Below, in pieces: positions 55,335 through 63,989 of a stretch of 64,000 bases of DNA (positions are counted from its first letter, which is position 1; each line of letters starts with the position of its first letter). Under the pieces are notes generated by a model that ran no database searches, was not told the DNA's origin, and worked only from the letters and a program-made list of their open reading frames with translations. A program made the translations under genes and the position numbers. Source of the stretch: an uncultured Vibrio sp. (GTDB lineage: Bacteria; Pseudomonadota; Gammaproteobacteria; Enterobacterales; Vibrionaceae); NCBI GenBank assembly GCA_947504195.1, contig CANNGN010000001.1, positions 434,001 to 498,000 of the forward strand, written 5' to 3'.

Positions 55335-56189
55335 ATGAAAAAACATCAAGTATTCGACCAGTTAGTCGATCATGCAGTGCTGATCATTGGCGGCGCATTA
55401 TTGCTTTTCCCAATCTGGTTAATTTTCGCAAGCTCCACTCATGAAGCGACCACCATTATGAAAGATGGGTTGCAATGGCTACCTGGAGATCAGGTTGGCG
55501 ACATTTATCGCGAAGCTTGGGGAACGGCTCAAGGCTTTACTGGGCAAGTGACGGCTCAGTCGATGATTATTAACTCGTTAATCATGGGATTAGGGTTTTC
55601 CATTGGTAAAATAATTATCTCAATGATGGCCGCGTATGCGCTAGTGTATTTCCGCCTTCCCTACGCCGAATTTTGGTTTTGGTTAATTTTTGTAACGTTA
55701 CTATTACCTCTTGAAGTTCGGATTATTCCGAGTTATGAGGTAGTCGCAAATTTAGGCATGTTAAACAGTTATTCTGGACTGATCTTACCTTTGATTGCGT
55801 CCGCAACGGCGACATTCTTTTTTCGTCAGTTTTTTAAAACCATACCCAATGAATTGCTTGAAGCTGCTCAGCTTGATAATGCAGGGCCGGTTCGTTTTTT
55901 GGTCGATATATTGATTCCTCTTTCACGAACTATGATGGCAGCAATCTTCATCATCATGTTCATTGTTGGCTGGAACCAGTATTTATGGCCAATCATGATG
56001 ACGACCGATGAGTCCTACAACACGATTGTGATGGGAATAAAGCAAATTCTAAACAGTATTAATGAAAGCTCTACACCGCGATACGACTATGCATTGGCAC
56101 TTGTCATTTTAGCCATGCTGCCACCGATTTTGGTCGTCGTAATCTTTCAGCGCTGGTTTGTTAAAGGGTTAGTTGAAAGTGAAAAGTAA
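55335..56189 (+). CDS. ugpE: sn-glycerol-3-phosphate ABC transporter permease UgpE
   Basis: Second permease subunit, 284 residues, six helices, pairing with UgpA. N-terminal helix VLIIGGALLLFPIWLIFASS, EAA loop NELLEAAQLDNAGPVRFLVDILIPLS (about 174-199), final helices ending VVVIFQRWFVKGLVESEK. The IFQRWFVKG-type C-terminus is typical of this permease class. ugpC begins 28 nt after the stop. Confidence 0.94.
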   Translation: MKKHQVFDQLVDHAVLIIGGALLLFPIWLIFASSTHEATTIMKDGLQWLPGDQVGDIYREAWGTAQGFTGQVTAQSMIINSLIMGLGFSIGKIIISMMAAYALVYFRLPYAEFWFWLIFVTLLLPLEVRIIPSYEVVANLGMLNSYSGLILPLIASATATFFFRQFFKTIPNELLEAAQLDNAGPVRFLVDILIPLSRTMMAAIFIIMFIVGWNQYLWPIMMTTDESYNTIVMGIKQILNSINESSTPRYDYALALVILAMLPPILVVVIFQRWFVKGLVESEK

Positions 56190-56217
56190 TTTAAATTTAA
56201 AACAGGAAGTCGTAAAT

Positions 56218-57357
56218 ATGCAAAGTGGAATCGCCCTAGAGCTGAATTCAGTCGTCAAGACCTATGAAAACGGTCATCAAGCCGTCAAAAACATTTCGCT
56301 CTCTTTTAATAGCGGTGAGTTTATTGTGCTAGTTGGCCCTTCGGGTTGTGGCAAGTCATCTCTGTTGCGCTGTATTGCAGGACTGGAAGATTTAAACTCG
56401 GGGCAAGTTTTTCTTCATGGAACCCGAGTGGATAATATTAAACCCGCTAAGCGTGATATCGCAATGGTGTTCCAAAACTATGCGCTTTATCCACATATGT
56501 CGGTATACGATAATTTGGCTTACGGTTTAAAAAATCGTGGTGTCAGTAAAGACGATATTGATAGCAAAATCGCTGATGTGGCGAAGATCCTAAAGATAGA
56601 AGACTATTTACAGCGCAAGCCGGCAAAACTGTCGGGTGGCCAGCGTCAGCGTGTTGCTATGGGACGAGCCATTGTCCGCGATCCTCAACTGTTTTTATTT
56701 GATGAGCCGCTGTCAAACTTAGACGCTGCACTTCGCACTCACATGCGCCTTGAAATAAAAAAACTGCATAAGAAGCTCGGAGTGACGAGTGTTTACGTCA
56801 CTCATGATCAGGTTGAAGCGTTGACTCTCGCCGATCAAATTGTGGTGTTAAATCAGGGGAATGTTGAGCAAGTCGGTACACCGATGGAAGTGTATCGCAA
56901 CCCGAAAACCAAATTTGTCGCCAGTTTTATCGGTAGCCCAGCTATGAACTTTATTGATGTGGAATTGGATCAAACGTGCTTGTCGGTTGGCAATCAATCG
57001 ATATTGCCATCGAGCCCATTTTACAGTCCATCGGCTCAAGCAATGACAATGGGAATTAGGCCGGAAGATTGCTCTCTTACTGGCACGGCAAGTGATCTTC
57101 AGCTTGATATTGTTCCTGAGGTCATTGAGCCTCTTGGGTCGCATTATTTAGTTCATGCACGATGCTTCGGCCAACTGCTTAGCTTTACAATGACAGAGCA
57201 ACTTCCTGAATTAGATAAACGGGTTACCTTATATGTAAACCCCAATTCACTTTATTTATTTGACCAAAATGACCAACGGGTTTATGCGGCGCAGGAGATT
57301 ATGCCTGATTCGCGTAACGCATCAGAGTTGGCTCAGTTTAGTTCGTTAGCTGGGTAA
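56218..57357 (+). CDS. ugpC: sn-glycerol-3-phosphate ABC transporter ATPase UgpC
   Basis: MalK-type ATPase energising UgpAE. About 379 residues from the ATG at 56218, which has an AGGAAG site about 9 nt upstream; a GTG at 56173 inside ugpE is unlikely. Walker A GPSGCGKSS, Q-loop FQNYALYPHMSV, signature LSGGQRQRVAMGRAIV, Walker B LFLFDEPLSNLDA and switch His in YVTHDQVEAL. The C-terminal TOBE region (about 240-370) regulates the MalK-type ATPases. It is followed by 320 bp without a gene before ugpQ. Confidence 0.95.
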   Translation: MQSGIALELNSVVKTYENGHQAVKNISLSFNSGEFIVLVGPSGCGKSSLLRCIAGLEDLNSGQVFLHGTRVDNIKPAKRDIAMVFQNYALYPHMSVYDNLAYGLKNRGVSKDDIDSKIADVAKILKIEDYLQRKPAKLSGGQRQRVAMGRAIVRDPQLFLFDEPLSNLDAALRTHMRLEIKKLHKKLGVTSVYVTHDQVEALTLADQIVVLNQGNVEQVGTPMEVYRNPKTKFVASFIGSPAMNFIDVELDQTCLSVGNQSILPSSPFYSPSAQAMTMGIRPEDCSLTGTASDLQLDIVPEVIEPLGSHYLVHARCFGQLLSFTMTEQLPELDKRVTLYVNPNSLYLFDQNDQRVYAAQEIMPDSRNASELAQFSSLAG

Positions 57358-57677
57358 TATATCTGGTGAAAATAAGGTCGTTTTCTATGATGGATACAAT
57401 CTACGGATTATTGTTATTTTGTGTTGTGGCCATATCAAATCATGGAAAATGACCTATTATTTACATCTTAATATGCAAATTATAGTCAACCGATCATAGA
57501 TCGGAGATATCGGAGTCGTCTTGTTGTTGATCGTTTTAATTGAGAACGTTATGCTCCCCCAACTTATGGGATATCAACGGCAATGCACGACTGCTTTTGA
57601 GATTGTGATGCCCATTAAATTCTAAGAATTGTGTCGACAATTCATTATTAAATATAACGACGGTTAATAGGTATTTT
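57358..57677. other. Intergenic region ugpC-ugpQ
   Basis: 320 bp. It holds a palindrome GAATTGT-GTCG-ACAATTC (57626-57643) close to ugpQ and a smaller inverted repeat CCGATC-ATA-GATCGG (57490-57504). Neither is followed by a T tract, so operator or structural roles are more likely than termination. No reading frame is supported. Confidence 0.5.
57626..57643. promoter_or_regulatory. Palindromic operator candidate upstream of ugpQ
   Basis: Perfect seven-base half-sites GAATTGT and ACAATTC around a four-base centre, 34 bp before the ugpQ ATG, where a repressor could overlap the promoter. I do not recognise the binding protein. Confidence 0.4.
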
Positions 57678-58403
57678 ATGAAACCACGCATAGTTGGTCA
57701 TAGAGGCGCATCGGGCTCACACCCGGAAAATACTCGAGCGAGTATTATGGCTGCCATAGAGATGGGCGTTAATTGGGTAGAAATCGATGTGCAACCAACG
57801 AAAGATAATGTGTTAGTGATTTGTCACGATCACACGATTGATCGTTGTAGTGATGGTCACGGCCGGGTCGACCAATTTACTTATGGTGAATTATTACAAT
57901 TTGATTTTGGGGCATGGTTCGACAAAAAGTTTGTCCACGAACGTATTATGACGCTCGAACAACTGCTTATTTTGGCTTTAGAAGACAACTTCTGTATTAA
58001 CATTGAAGTCAAGATCGATGATTTTCACGATAAAAAAGCAATCGTTGCGAACTTAACTCAATTACTAGAGCGCTATCCTGATATCTATAAAAACATTGTA
58101 ATTACCAGCTTTAATGGTGAGATTACCCGTTTGATTGCCGCTTCAATCCCACAAGCGAAAATCGGAATTTTAACGGAAACATTGAGTCAGGATGATATCG
58201 ATCTGATTAAAGAAATCGATGCGTTCAGTTGTCATATAAATTATCGACACCTTAACAAAGAAGATCTTACTCAATTGAAAGATCTGGGTGTCGAAACGTG
58301 GTGCTTTACCGTGAATCGTCCAAGCACATTTCCGCTGCTTGACCAAGTCGAATCCATTTTTACCGATTTTCCAAATCACTTTATGCAACCAGAAACATGC
58401 TAG
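57678..58403 (+). CDS. ugpQ: Glycerophosphodiester phosphodiesterase
   Basis: Hydrolyses glycerophosphodiesters to glycerol-3-phosphate and an alcohol; cytoplasmic (no signal peptide). 241 residues of the GDPD barrel. Active-site GHRGASGSHPENTRAS (7-22), metal-binding EIDVQPTKDNVLVICHDHTIDR (about 36-57) and INIEVK. Acting on substrates imported by UgpBAEC, it supplies phosphate and glycerol-3-phosphate. It seems to have its own promoter because of the 320-bp gap, and is followed by a strong terminator. Confidence 0.93.
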   Translation: MKPRIVGHRGASGSHPENTRASIMAAIEMGVNWVEIDVQPTKDNVLVICHDHTIDRCSDGHGRVDQFTYGELLQFDFGAWFDKKFVHERIMTLEQLLILALEDNFCINIEVKIDDFHDKKAIVANLTQLLERYPDIYKNIVITSFNGEITRLIAASIPQAKIGILTETLSQDDIDLIKEIDAFSCHINYRHLNKEDLTQLKDLGVETWCFTVNRPSTFPLLDQVESIFTDFPNHFMQPETC

Positions 58404-58460
58404 TGAGCAGTTTTTCGATTTGCACTAATTGATTAGCGTTTCGTTATAAGAAGAATGAAC

Positions 58461-58500
58461 AAAACGGCCGAGGAGATAAAAGTCTCCTCGGCCGTTTTTT
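58461..58500. terminator. Bidirectional terminator ugpQ / coiled-coil gene
   Basis: Sixteen-base-pair perfect stem (58461-58476 with 58483-58498), loop TAAAAG, followed by T; the A-run on the left serves the opposite strand. Confidence 0.92.
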
Positions 58501-58540
58501 ACTTTTAGATTCGTATTAGGAAAGTTGAAACGAAACCTAC

Positions 58541-59281
58541 TTACAACCCCATTTGCTCGGTTAGCGATTGAATTTGCTTTAAGTCCATCTGGTGAACACG
58601 AATAAGTTGGTTTATCTCACTTAGACGAGCACTGGTTTCATCTTGACGGATACACGCGTCATCGTTTCCTTGGTAGTTTTCTCCGGTTAAATAATCATCA
58701 CATTTCTTCGTGTAATTTTGTAGCTTACTTGCTAAGTTTTCTTTTTCACTTTCCAATCGGCTCAATTCTTGGCTGATGGTCAATTCGCGTTGAAATACTT
58801 GCCGTGAACGGTCGAGTATTGAACTTTGTAAGTCAGCTTGATTATTTAATCGCTGGTTTTGTTGTTTTACTTTTTCGATTTGGCCTGTCTGGGTTTCAAT
58901 CTGTTCTAGCAGGTTTTCATTTTGTTTTACGAGTAGTGACACCTGCTCTTCCAATGATTCAACCTGCTGTAATCCAATTTCTTGCTGTTGCTTGAGTTTC
59001 GAGTTGAACTCTTCTTGCAACTGTTCGAACTGACTGCGCTGTTGATCTTCGGTTAATATCGTTCTATTCGCGACGATATTTTCTAGCTTTTCATTTTTCT
59101 CTTGCAGCGTGTGATAAGCACTTTCCCATTGACCTGATGTCAGGGTACTGCCAAGTAATCCCCCCATGGCAATACCCAACACCCCGGTTATAGCTATATA
59201 GATATAAGTACGTTTATCTCGCTGTTCAATTACAACAACATCATCTTCAAGTTGTTCCGACTTACTCAACGTTAACTCCAC
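58541..59281 (-). CDS. Membrane-anchored coiled-coil protein, unknown function
   Basis: 246 residues. Acidic cytosolic leader (1-24), one membrane helix IYIAITGVLGIAMGGLLGS (about 27-45), then a long coiled coil (about 55-200) rich in Gln, Glu and Leu, e.g. QVESLEEQVSLLVKQNENLLEQ. Two cysteines (CDDYLTGENYQGNDDACIRQ, about 193-212) break the coil and could form a disulphide if periplasmic. I do not recognise a named family. A gene for a two-helix membrane protein sits 12 bp upstream on the same strand, so they may work together. Confidence 0.7.
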   Translation of the reverse strand: MELTLSKSEQLEDDVVVIEQRDKRTYIYIAITGVLGIAMGGLLGSTLTSGQWESAYHTLQEKNEKLENIVANRTILTEDQQRSQFEQLQEEFNSKLKQQQEIGLQQVESLEEQVSLLVKQNENLLEQIETQTGQIEKVKQQNQRLNNQADLQSSILDRSRQVFQRELTISQELSRLESEKENLASKLQNYTKKCDDYLTGENYQGNDDACIRQDETSARLSEINQLIRVHQMDLKQIQSLTEQMGL

Positions 59282-59293
59282 ATATTTGGTGTG

Positions 59294-59452
59294 TTAGTGA
59301 AACAGTTCGCTAACGACAACATAAACTACATATAACGCAAATGAACTTAGTAGTGCGATTACGACGCCTTTTTGCATCTTTTGATTGGCTCGATACTTTA
59401 CTAACATAAAGACGATTCCAATTAATGCGGCAATTACAATCAATCTTGTCAT
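59294..59452 (-). CDS. Small two-helix membrane protein
   Basis: 52 residues from the ATG at 59452: helix TRLIVIAALIGIVFMLVKY (about 2-20), basic loop RANQKMQKG, helix VVIALLSSFALYVVYVVVSEL (about 30-50). The start is chosen by the AGGGAA ribosome site, 6 nt before 59452; an ATG at 59458 is possible but too close to the site. It lies 12 bp upstream of the coiled-coil gene. Unknown function; the length and positive-loop layout suggest a hairpin in the membrane. Confidence 0.65.
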   Translation of the reverse strand: MTRLIVIAALIGIVFMLVKYRANQKMQKGVVIALLSSFALYVVYVVVSELFH

Positions 59453-59672
59453 GGTCATTTCCCTATTTATTATTATGAAACGATTTAGGTCGGTATTATG
59501 TAGAATACGCCTATGTTTGAAATTACCAAACGTTGTTATCTCATAAAACCGCAAGCGTCAGAAAAATAGCACATTAGTTGTAATCAACTTAGTTACTGCA
59601 ATTCTTGTTCCGACTTTTTATTAATTAAGAGTGGATTTGAATAATTTACGATTTGATATCACAAAAATGAAT

Positions 59673-59700
59673 ACACCGAGACGACTATTTGCCTCGGTGT
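59673..59700 (-). terminator. Terminator of the LysE-family exporter gene
   Basis: Eight-base-pair stem (ACACCGAG with CTCGGTGT), 12-base loop, 52 nt after the exporter stop. On the minus strand a short T-rich tail follows. Confidence 0.7.
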
Positions 59701-59752
59701 AATGATATTTTGACGTTGTTCGTTCTAATTGAATTCGTTCTAAATGAGAGAG

Positions 59753-60388
59753 CTAACGGCGTTCTAGCAGCAACTTAATACCAAGTGCGACTAACACAAA
59801 CCCTGTAACACCTTCCATCCACCGCATAAATGACGCGTTCTTTAGTAGTGCCTTTGCCTTACTGAGCGCACCTGCCAACCCACATTGCCACACCATAGCA
59901 ATAACAAAGTGAATCGCTGCCATTAATAGCGACTGTCCAAGTAACGAGTAATTTGGATCAACAAATTGAGGCAAGAAAGCTAGGTAAAACACCGCTGTTT
60001 TGGGGTTTAACACGTTAGAAAGGAAGCCTTCACGTAATGACCGTTTCATACTCAGCGTGTTAGCAAGCGAACTGTCAACGTTTAGAGCGCCATTTTGATT
60101 GGCTCGTAACGCCCATAAGCTCGATATACCCAACCAAATTAAATAGGCTGCCCCAATCGATTTTATGATTTGAAACAATTCTGCTGATTGCGCCAAAATG
60201 GCCGAGACACCGATCGCTGAAAATGTCGCATGGAGAAATAAGCCGGAACATATTCCAAAACTGGTAACGCTGCCATCGACAAAGCCACCACGTGAGGTAT
60301 TGCGAATAACCAGAGCGGTATCAAGCCCTGGGGTTAAGGTCAAAATGGTAATCGCAATAAGAAAGGCTTCGAAATTAATAATATGCAT
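59753..60388 (-). CDS. LysE/RhtB family amino-acid exporter
   Basis: Inner-membrane exporter with six helices, 211 residues. The N-terminus FLIAITILTLTPGLDTALVI has the family's T-P-G-P/L-type motif, followed by GGFVDGSVTSFGICSGLFLHATFSAIG and YLIWLGISSLW. The second half includes LSNVLNPKTAVFYLAFLPQFV, the conserved N-P-K segment. The substrate (threonine, homoserine, lysine or others) cannot be told. Divergent from the M32 peptidase gene. Confidence 0.9.
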   Translation of the reverse strand: MHIINFEAFLIAITILTLTPGLDTALVIRNTSRGGFVDGSVTSFGICSGLFLHATFSAIGVSAILAQSAELFQIIKSIGAAYLIWLGISSLWALRANQNGALNVDSSLANTLSMKRSLREGFLSNVLNPKTAVFYLAFLPQFVDPNYSLLGQSLLMAAIHFVIAMVWQCGLAGALSKAKALLKNASFMRWMEGVTGFVLVALGIKLLLERR

Positions 60389-60598
60389 GAAGAAAACTCA
60401 AAATAAAACACACTATTTTTATACCGCACTACGTGTAATTTGTCTCGCACAAATGCAATCTCATTCTTTATTACGTGACACTGTAGCGTAACGCGCTGCT
60501 TCGAATTATTATCTTCACAGCCCTATCGTTAATATTGGCTTGGTGTGTACCTCAGAGCTTGATAAGCTAATGAAAACGATAAAAATAGGATCCAGTTA

Positions 60599-62086
60599 AT
60601 GAACGCGATTGATAAGTTAGTTGCTCACAGTAAAAAGGTATCACATTACCAACATCTTTCTGCCATTTGTGGTTGGGATCAAGCTGCTGTCATGCCATCG
60701 GGCGGAGCTGAAGCTCGTGCTGGCGCGATGGCAGAGTTACATGTGCATATTCACCAGTTAATGACTAAACCAGAATTGGCTGATTGGATAGCTCAGGCTG
60801 AGCACGAGTTATTAAATACCGAGCAGTCTTCTGTGTTACGGGAATTCAAACGTCAGTACCGTAACGCTAACGTATTACCAAGCGATTTGGTTGAGGCGAA
60901 ATCACTCGCTGGCGCAAAGTGTGAACACGCGTGGCGGACACAGCGTAAAGAAAATGATTGGCAAGGGTTTGAAAAGAACTGGGCTGAAGTGGTCAATTTA
61001 TCTCAGCAAGAAGCTCAAATTCGTGCCGATGCGGCAGGAACCACAGCTTATGACGCGATGTTGGACTTATACGAGCCCGACACTACCACAGCTCAGCTAG
61101 ATGTTGTATTTAGCGATGTAAAAACTTGGCTGCCCGATCTGGTGAATCAAGTTATCGATAAACAAGCCTCTCAATCGCTAATCTTGCCAAATGGTCACTA
61201 CCCGAGTTCGCAACAGAAATTGTTGGGTCAAGATGTGATGAAACTGCTGCAATTCGATTTCAACCATGGTCGGCTAGATGAAAGCGTGCATCCTTTTTGC
61301 GGTGGCGTTCCCACTGATGTACGTATTACCACGCGTTATAGTGAATCGGAATTTGTTCAATCATTGATGGGCATCGTTCACGAAACTGGCCATGCGCGTT
61401 ATGAACAAGGTCTTCCTAAATCACTGGCTGGTTTATCGGCAGGCGAAGCACGTTCGATGGGTATTCACGAATCTCAATCTTTGTTCTTTGAAATGCAAGT
61501 TGGCCGCAGTGCAGAATTTGTTGCCCATCTATCGAAGTTGGCCGGTCAATATTTCTCTGACGATCCGCAAGCATCAAGTTTGTTTACACCTGACAATCTT
61601 CAGCGTTTGTACACCCAAGTTGAGAAGGGTTACATTCGAGTCGATGCCGATGAACTCACCTATCCTGCTCACGTGATTTTGCGATATGAAATCGAACGTG
61701 ATCTGATTAATGGAAAAATTTCGCATCGTGATGTGCCTGAGTTATGGGATGCGAAGATGCAAGCATCACTGAATCTATCAACCAAAGGCAACTTCCAAAA
61801 TGGTTGTATGCAAGATATTCACTGGACCGATGGCGCCTTTGGGTATTTCCCTTCTTACACATTAGGCGCTATGTATGCGGCGCAGTTTATGGCATCGATG
61901 AAGCAAACTGTCGATGTGGAAGCGGCGATTCAGAGCGGCGATCTTTCCCCTATTTTCTCGTGGTTATCAGAGAATATCTGGAGCAAAGGCAGCACATTAA
62001 CCACCGGTGAGTTGGTCAAAGCGGCTACAGGTGAAACCTTGAATGCAGCACACTTTCAAGCGCATTTGATAAGTCGTTATTTATAG
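60599..62086 (+). CDS. Carboxypeptidase M32 family (Taq-type)
   Basis: Zinc-dependent metallocarboxypeptidase, 495 residues, cytoplasmic, all-helical. HETGH at 261-265 (GIVHETGHARYEQG) supplies two zinc His and the catalytic Glu; the third ligand comes from the downstream GIHESQSLFFEMQVGRS. N-terminal SAICGWDQAAVMPSGGAEARAGAMAEL is a family block, as is DVRITTRYSESEFVQSLMG. It releases C-terminal amino acids with broad specificity. Monocistronic with a terminator. The last 62 nt overlap the fragment on the other strand. Confidence 0.93.
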   Translation: MNAIDKLVAHSKKVSHYQHLSAICGWDQAAVMPSGGAEARAGAMAELHVHIHQLMTKPELADWIAQAEHELLNTEQSSVLREFKRQYRNANVLPSDLVEAKSLAGAKCEHAWRTQRKENDWQGFEKNWAEVVNLSQQEAQIRADAAGTTAYDAMLDLYEPDTTTAQLDVVFSDVKTWLPDLVNQVIDKQASQSLILPNGHYPSSQQKLLGQDVMKLLQFDFNHGRLDESVHPFCGGVPTDVRITTRYSESEFVQSLMGIVHETGHARYEQGLPKSLAGLSAGEARSMGIHESQSLFFEMQVGRSAEFVAHLSKLAGQYFSDDPQASSLFTPDNLQRLYTQVEKGYIRVDADELTYPAHVILRYEIERDLINGKISHRDVPELWDAKMQASLNLSTKGNFQNGCMQDIHWTDGAFGYFPSYTLGAMYAAQFMASMKQTVDVEAAIQSGDLSPIFSWLSENIWSKGSTLTTGELVKAATGETLNAAHFQAHLISRYL

Positions 62087-62363
62087 GCTCAAATTGCGAG
62101 TAGCTAAACGTTACTCGCTTTTTATTCAAAAAAGCAAACTTGTTGCCAAGCCACTTCCTATGCCAATCAATAACGTTAGGAAATGTCACCTTCAGATTCG
62201 TATCATCCACCTCAAAAACTTTTTCATACAGCTTTGTTAAAAGGATTGCTTCAACGTCATCCATTTCATCAGAATCCATGATGCCTAGCTTATTAGCCAG
62301 TACTTTGCCTTGTGACCCGTTTTCGTATCGTGTTTCTGATGAATCGAGTTCGTATCTATTCAT
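62025..62363 (-). pseudogene. N-terminal remnant of a Fic-family protein
   Basis: 112 residues with MNRYELDSSETRYENGSQGK, KVLANKLGIMDSDEMDDVEA and VTFPNVIDWHRKWLGN, the usual start of one Fic/AMPylase family (as in proteins that continue WLG-IYPWAGEYR and later HPFREGNGR). Here the match stops after WLGN. The next codons run through the stem of the peptidase terminator and into the antisense of the peptidase's 3' end, so the catalytic Fic core is gone. I read it as a truncated gene rather than a functional toxin; there is no antitoxin-like [S/T]xxxE motif to suggest an inhibitor role. Confidence 0.6.
62096..62123 (+). terminator. Terminator after the M32 peptidase gene
   Basis: Seven-base-pair stem (GCGAGTA with TACTCGC), nine-base loop, followed by T5, 9 nt after the stop codon. 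It lies inside the Fic remnant. Confidence 0.8.
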
Positions 62364-62442
62364 AGCTTGAGATTCTCCTGCTTGGATGCATCTGATACAA
62401 CAAAACCTAATGCCTTATATCCCCTGTTCCGTTTTGAATGAA

Positions 62443-63357
62443 TCAAGAAAATCGTTTTCTAAACTCTCGTGGAGATAACCCGACAATACTAATGAACACC
62501 TTTCGAAACGCGCTGATATCTTCGTACCCTACCTGATTACATATCCATTCGAATGAATGCGGAGTACTTTCTAAGTAGTCACATGCTTTTTGTACTCTAA
62601 GATGCTGCAAATATTGATTCGGATTATAACCTGTCGCTTTTAAAAACCTTCGTTGCATTGTACGTTCGACAAGATTCGCTTGCTTGGCTAATTGTTTTAT
62701 ATACATCGGTTCTGAATAGTTTTTATGCATGATTTGTTGAACCGCAACAATTGCGATATCACCATGACAGAACGATGGATTAAATTGTTGATAGTAACTC
62801 TGTTCTCTCTGTGCGGTATCGATGACTAGCGTTTTACCAAGTTGACGTACAACACTTGGCGCTGCATATTTGGCGATTAATTCAAATCCAAGATCCAACC
62901 ACGACATCATCCCACCGGCGGTGATTAAATCACCATGATTTACCATTATTTTGTTGCTATTCAGCTCTACCCTAGGGAAACGCTCAGAAAGTTGGTCTCC
63001 CAACGCCCAATGGGTTGTGGTTTCTCTTCCGTCCATCAATTCGGTTTCGGCTAGAATAAACACTCCTGCACATGCTGATGCGAGAACGGCACCTTTCACG
63101 TAGTGTTCTTTTAACCATTGAATAAATGCTTCTTCCGGTGCTAAGTAGTAATCATCGGTTGAAGCTGGAGGTAATAAAATAACTGTTAAACTTTGAGTTA
63201 TAAGATCAGTATGAGGAATCAATATGGGTTCAAATACGACTTCAATTCCTTGTTCCTTACAAATTCTGTTGGCAAGCAAAAACATTTCTTCAAGACCATA
63301 AACGGATGACTTCAATACAGAAGGATATTCGCATATTCCTATACTTATCTTTGTCAT
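62443..63357 (-). CDS. DJ-1/PfpI-AraC fusion transcription regulator
   Basis: GlxA/FtrA-type regulator, about 304 residues from the ATG at 63357 (a GTG at 63369 is possible). N-terminal glutamine-amidotransferase-like DJ-1/PfpI domain (about 1-195) with elbow Cys in ASACAGVFILAE and THWALGDQL. C-terminal AraC helix-turn-helix pair (about 210-300): YIKQLAKQANLVERTMQRRF and WICNQVGYEDISAFRKVF, ending GLSPREFRKRF. It is divergent from an isochorismatase-family hydrolase gene, which it may control. The signal is unknown. Confidence 0.9.
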   Translation of the reverse strand: MTKISIGICEYPSVLKSSVYGLEEMFLLANRICKEQGIEVVFEPILIPHTDLITQSLTVILLPPASTDDYYLAPEEAFIQWLKEHYVKGAVLASACAGVFILAETELMDGRETTTHWALGDQLSERFPRVELNSNKIMVNHGDLITAGGMMSWLDLGFELIAKYAAPSVVRQLGKTLVIDTAQREQSYYQQFNPSFCHGDIAIVAVQQIMHKNYSEPMYIKQLAKQANLVERTMQRRFLKATGYNPNQYLQHLRVQKACDYLESTPHSFEWICNQVGYEDISAFRKVFISIVGLSPREFRKRFS

Positions 63358-63470
63358 ATCTATTCTCACGTGTCGTTTATGACCTGTTTTATGTCATTTT
63401 AGCCTCTAAAGATCATACAGCAAATAACACATAATCTTCTGGATTAAATTTCATTAACTAGGAGTCGAAA

Positions 63471-63989
63471 ATGAGTAAAAAAGCCTTACTTGTCATTGAT
63501 GTACAAAATGACTATTTCTGTGGAGGTAAATTTCCATTGTGGAATACTGAGAAGATCTTGTGCAATATTAAGCAATTGATCAGTCACGCCAATGCAGAGC
63601 ATGTTCCAGTTATCCTTGTGCAACATATATCTCCAACACAAAAGAAGATGGCCAGTTTTTTTGAAGAAGGCAGTGACGGAGCCAATATTCATCCAGAAGT
63701 GTTATCGATATGCCTCAAAGCTGAGGTGGTTATTAAGACGCACGCTGATAGTTTTTATCAAACTAATCTGGAAAGAACACTAAATAAACTCGAGATTGAT
63801 GAATTGTTGATTTGTGGAATGATGACTCAAAATTGCGTTACGCATACCGCTATTTCTAAAGTAGCCGAAAAGTATAAGGTGTCCATTATCGAAGATTGCT
63901 GTACGACTACCGACAAAATGATTCATAACATGGCGTTAAATGCGGTATCAACGCGAGTTCCCCTATTGGCTTTATCTGAGACATTATAA
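63471..63989 (+). CDS. Isochorismatase-family cysteine hydrolase
   Basis: Cytoplasmic hydrolase of 172 residues with the cysteine triad Asp10 (LLVIDVQND), Lys89 (VVIKTHAD) and Cys122 (MMTQNCVTHTA). The family includes nicotinamidases and amidohydrolases; the substrate cannot be fixed. TTDKMIHNMALNAVS near the end and the absence of a metal-binding DxH pair argue against a classical nicotinamidase. Divergent from a DJ-1/AraC regulator, a common pairing that suggests the regulator responds to its substrate. The ATG at 63471 follows AGGAG (63460-63464) with normal spacing. Confidence 0.85.
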   Translation: MSKKALLVIDVQNDYFCGGKFPLWNTEKILCNIKQLISHANAEHVPVILVQHISPTQKKMASFFEEGSDGANIHPEVLSICLKAEVVIKTHADSFYQTNLERTLNKLEIDELLICGMMTQNCVTHTAISKVAEKYKVSIIEDCCTTTDKMIHNMALNAVSTRVPLLALSETL

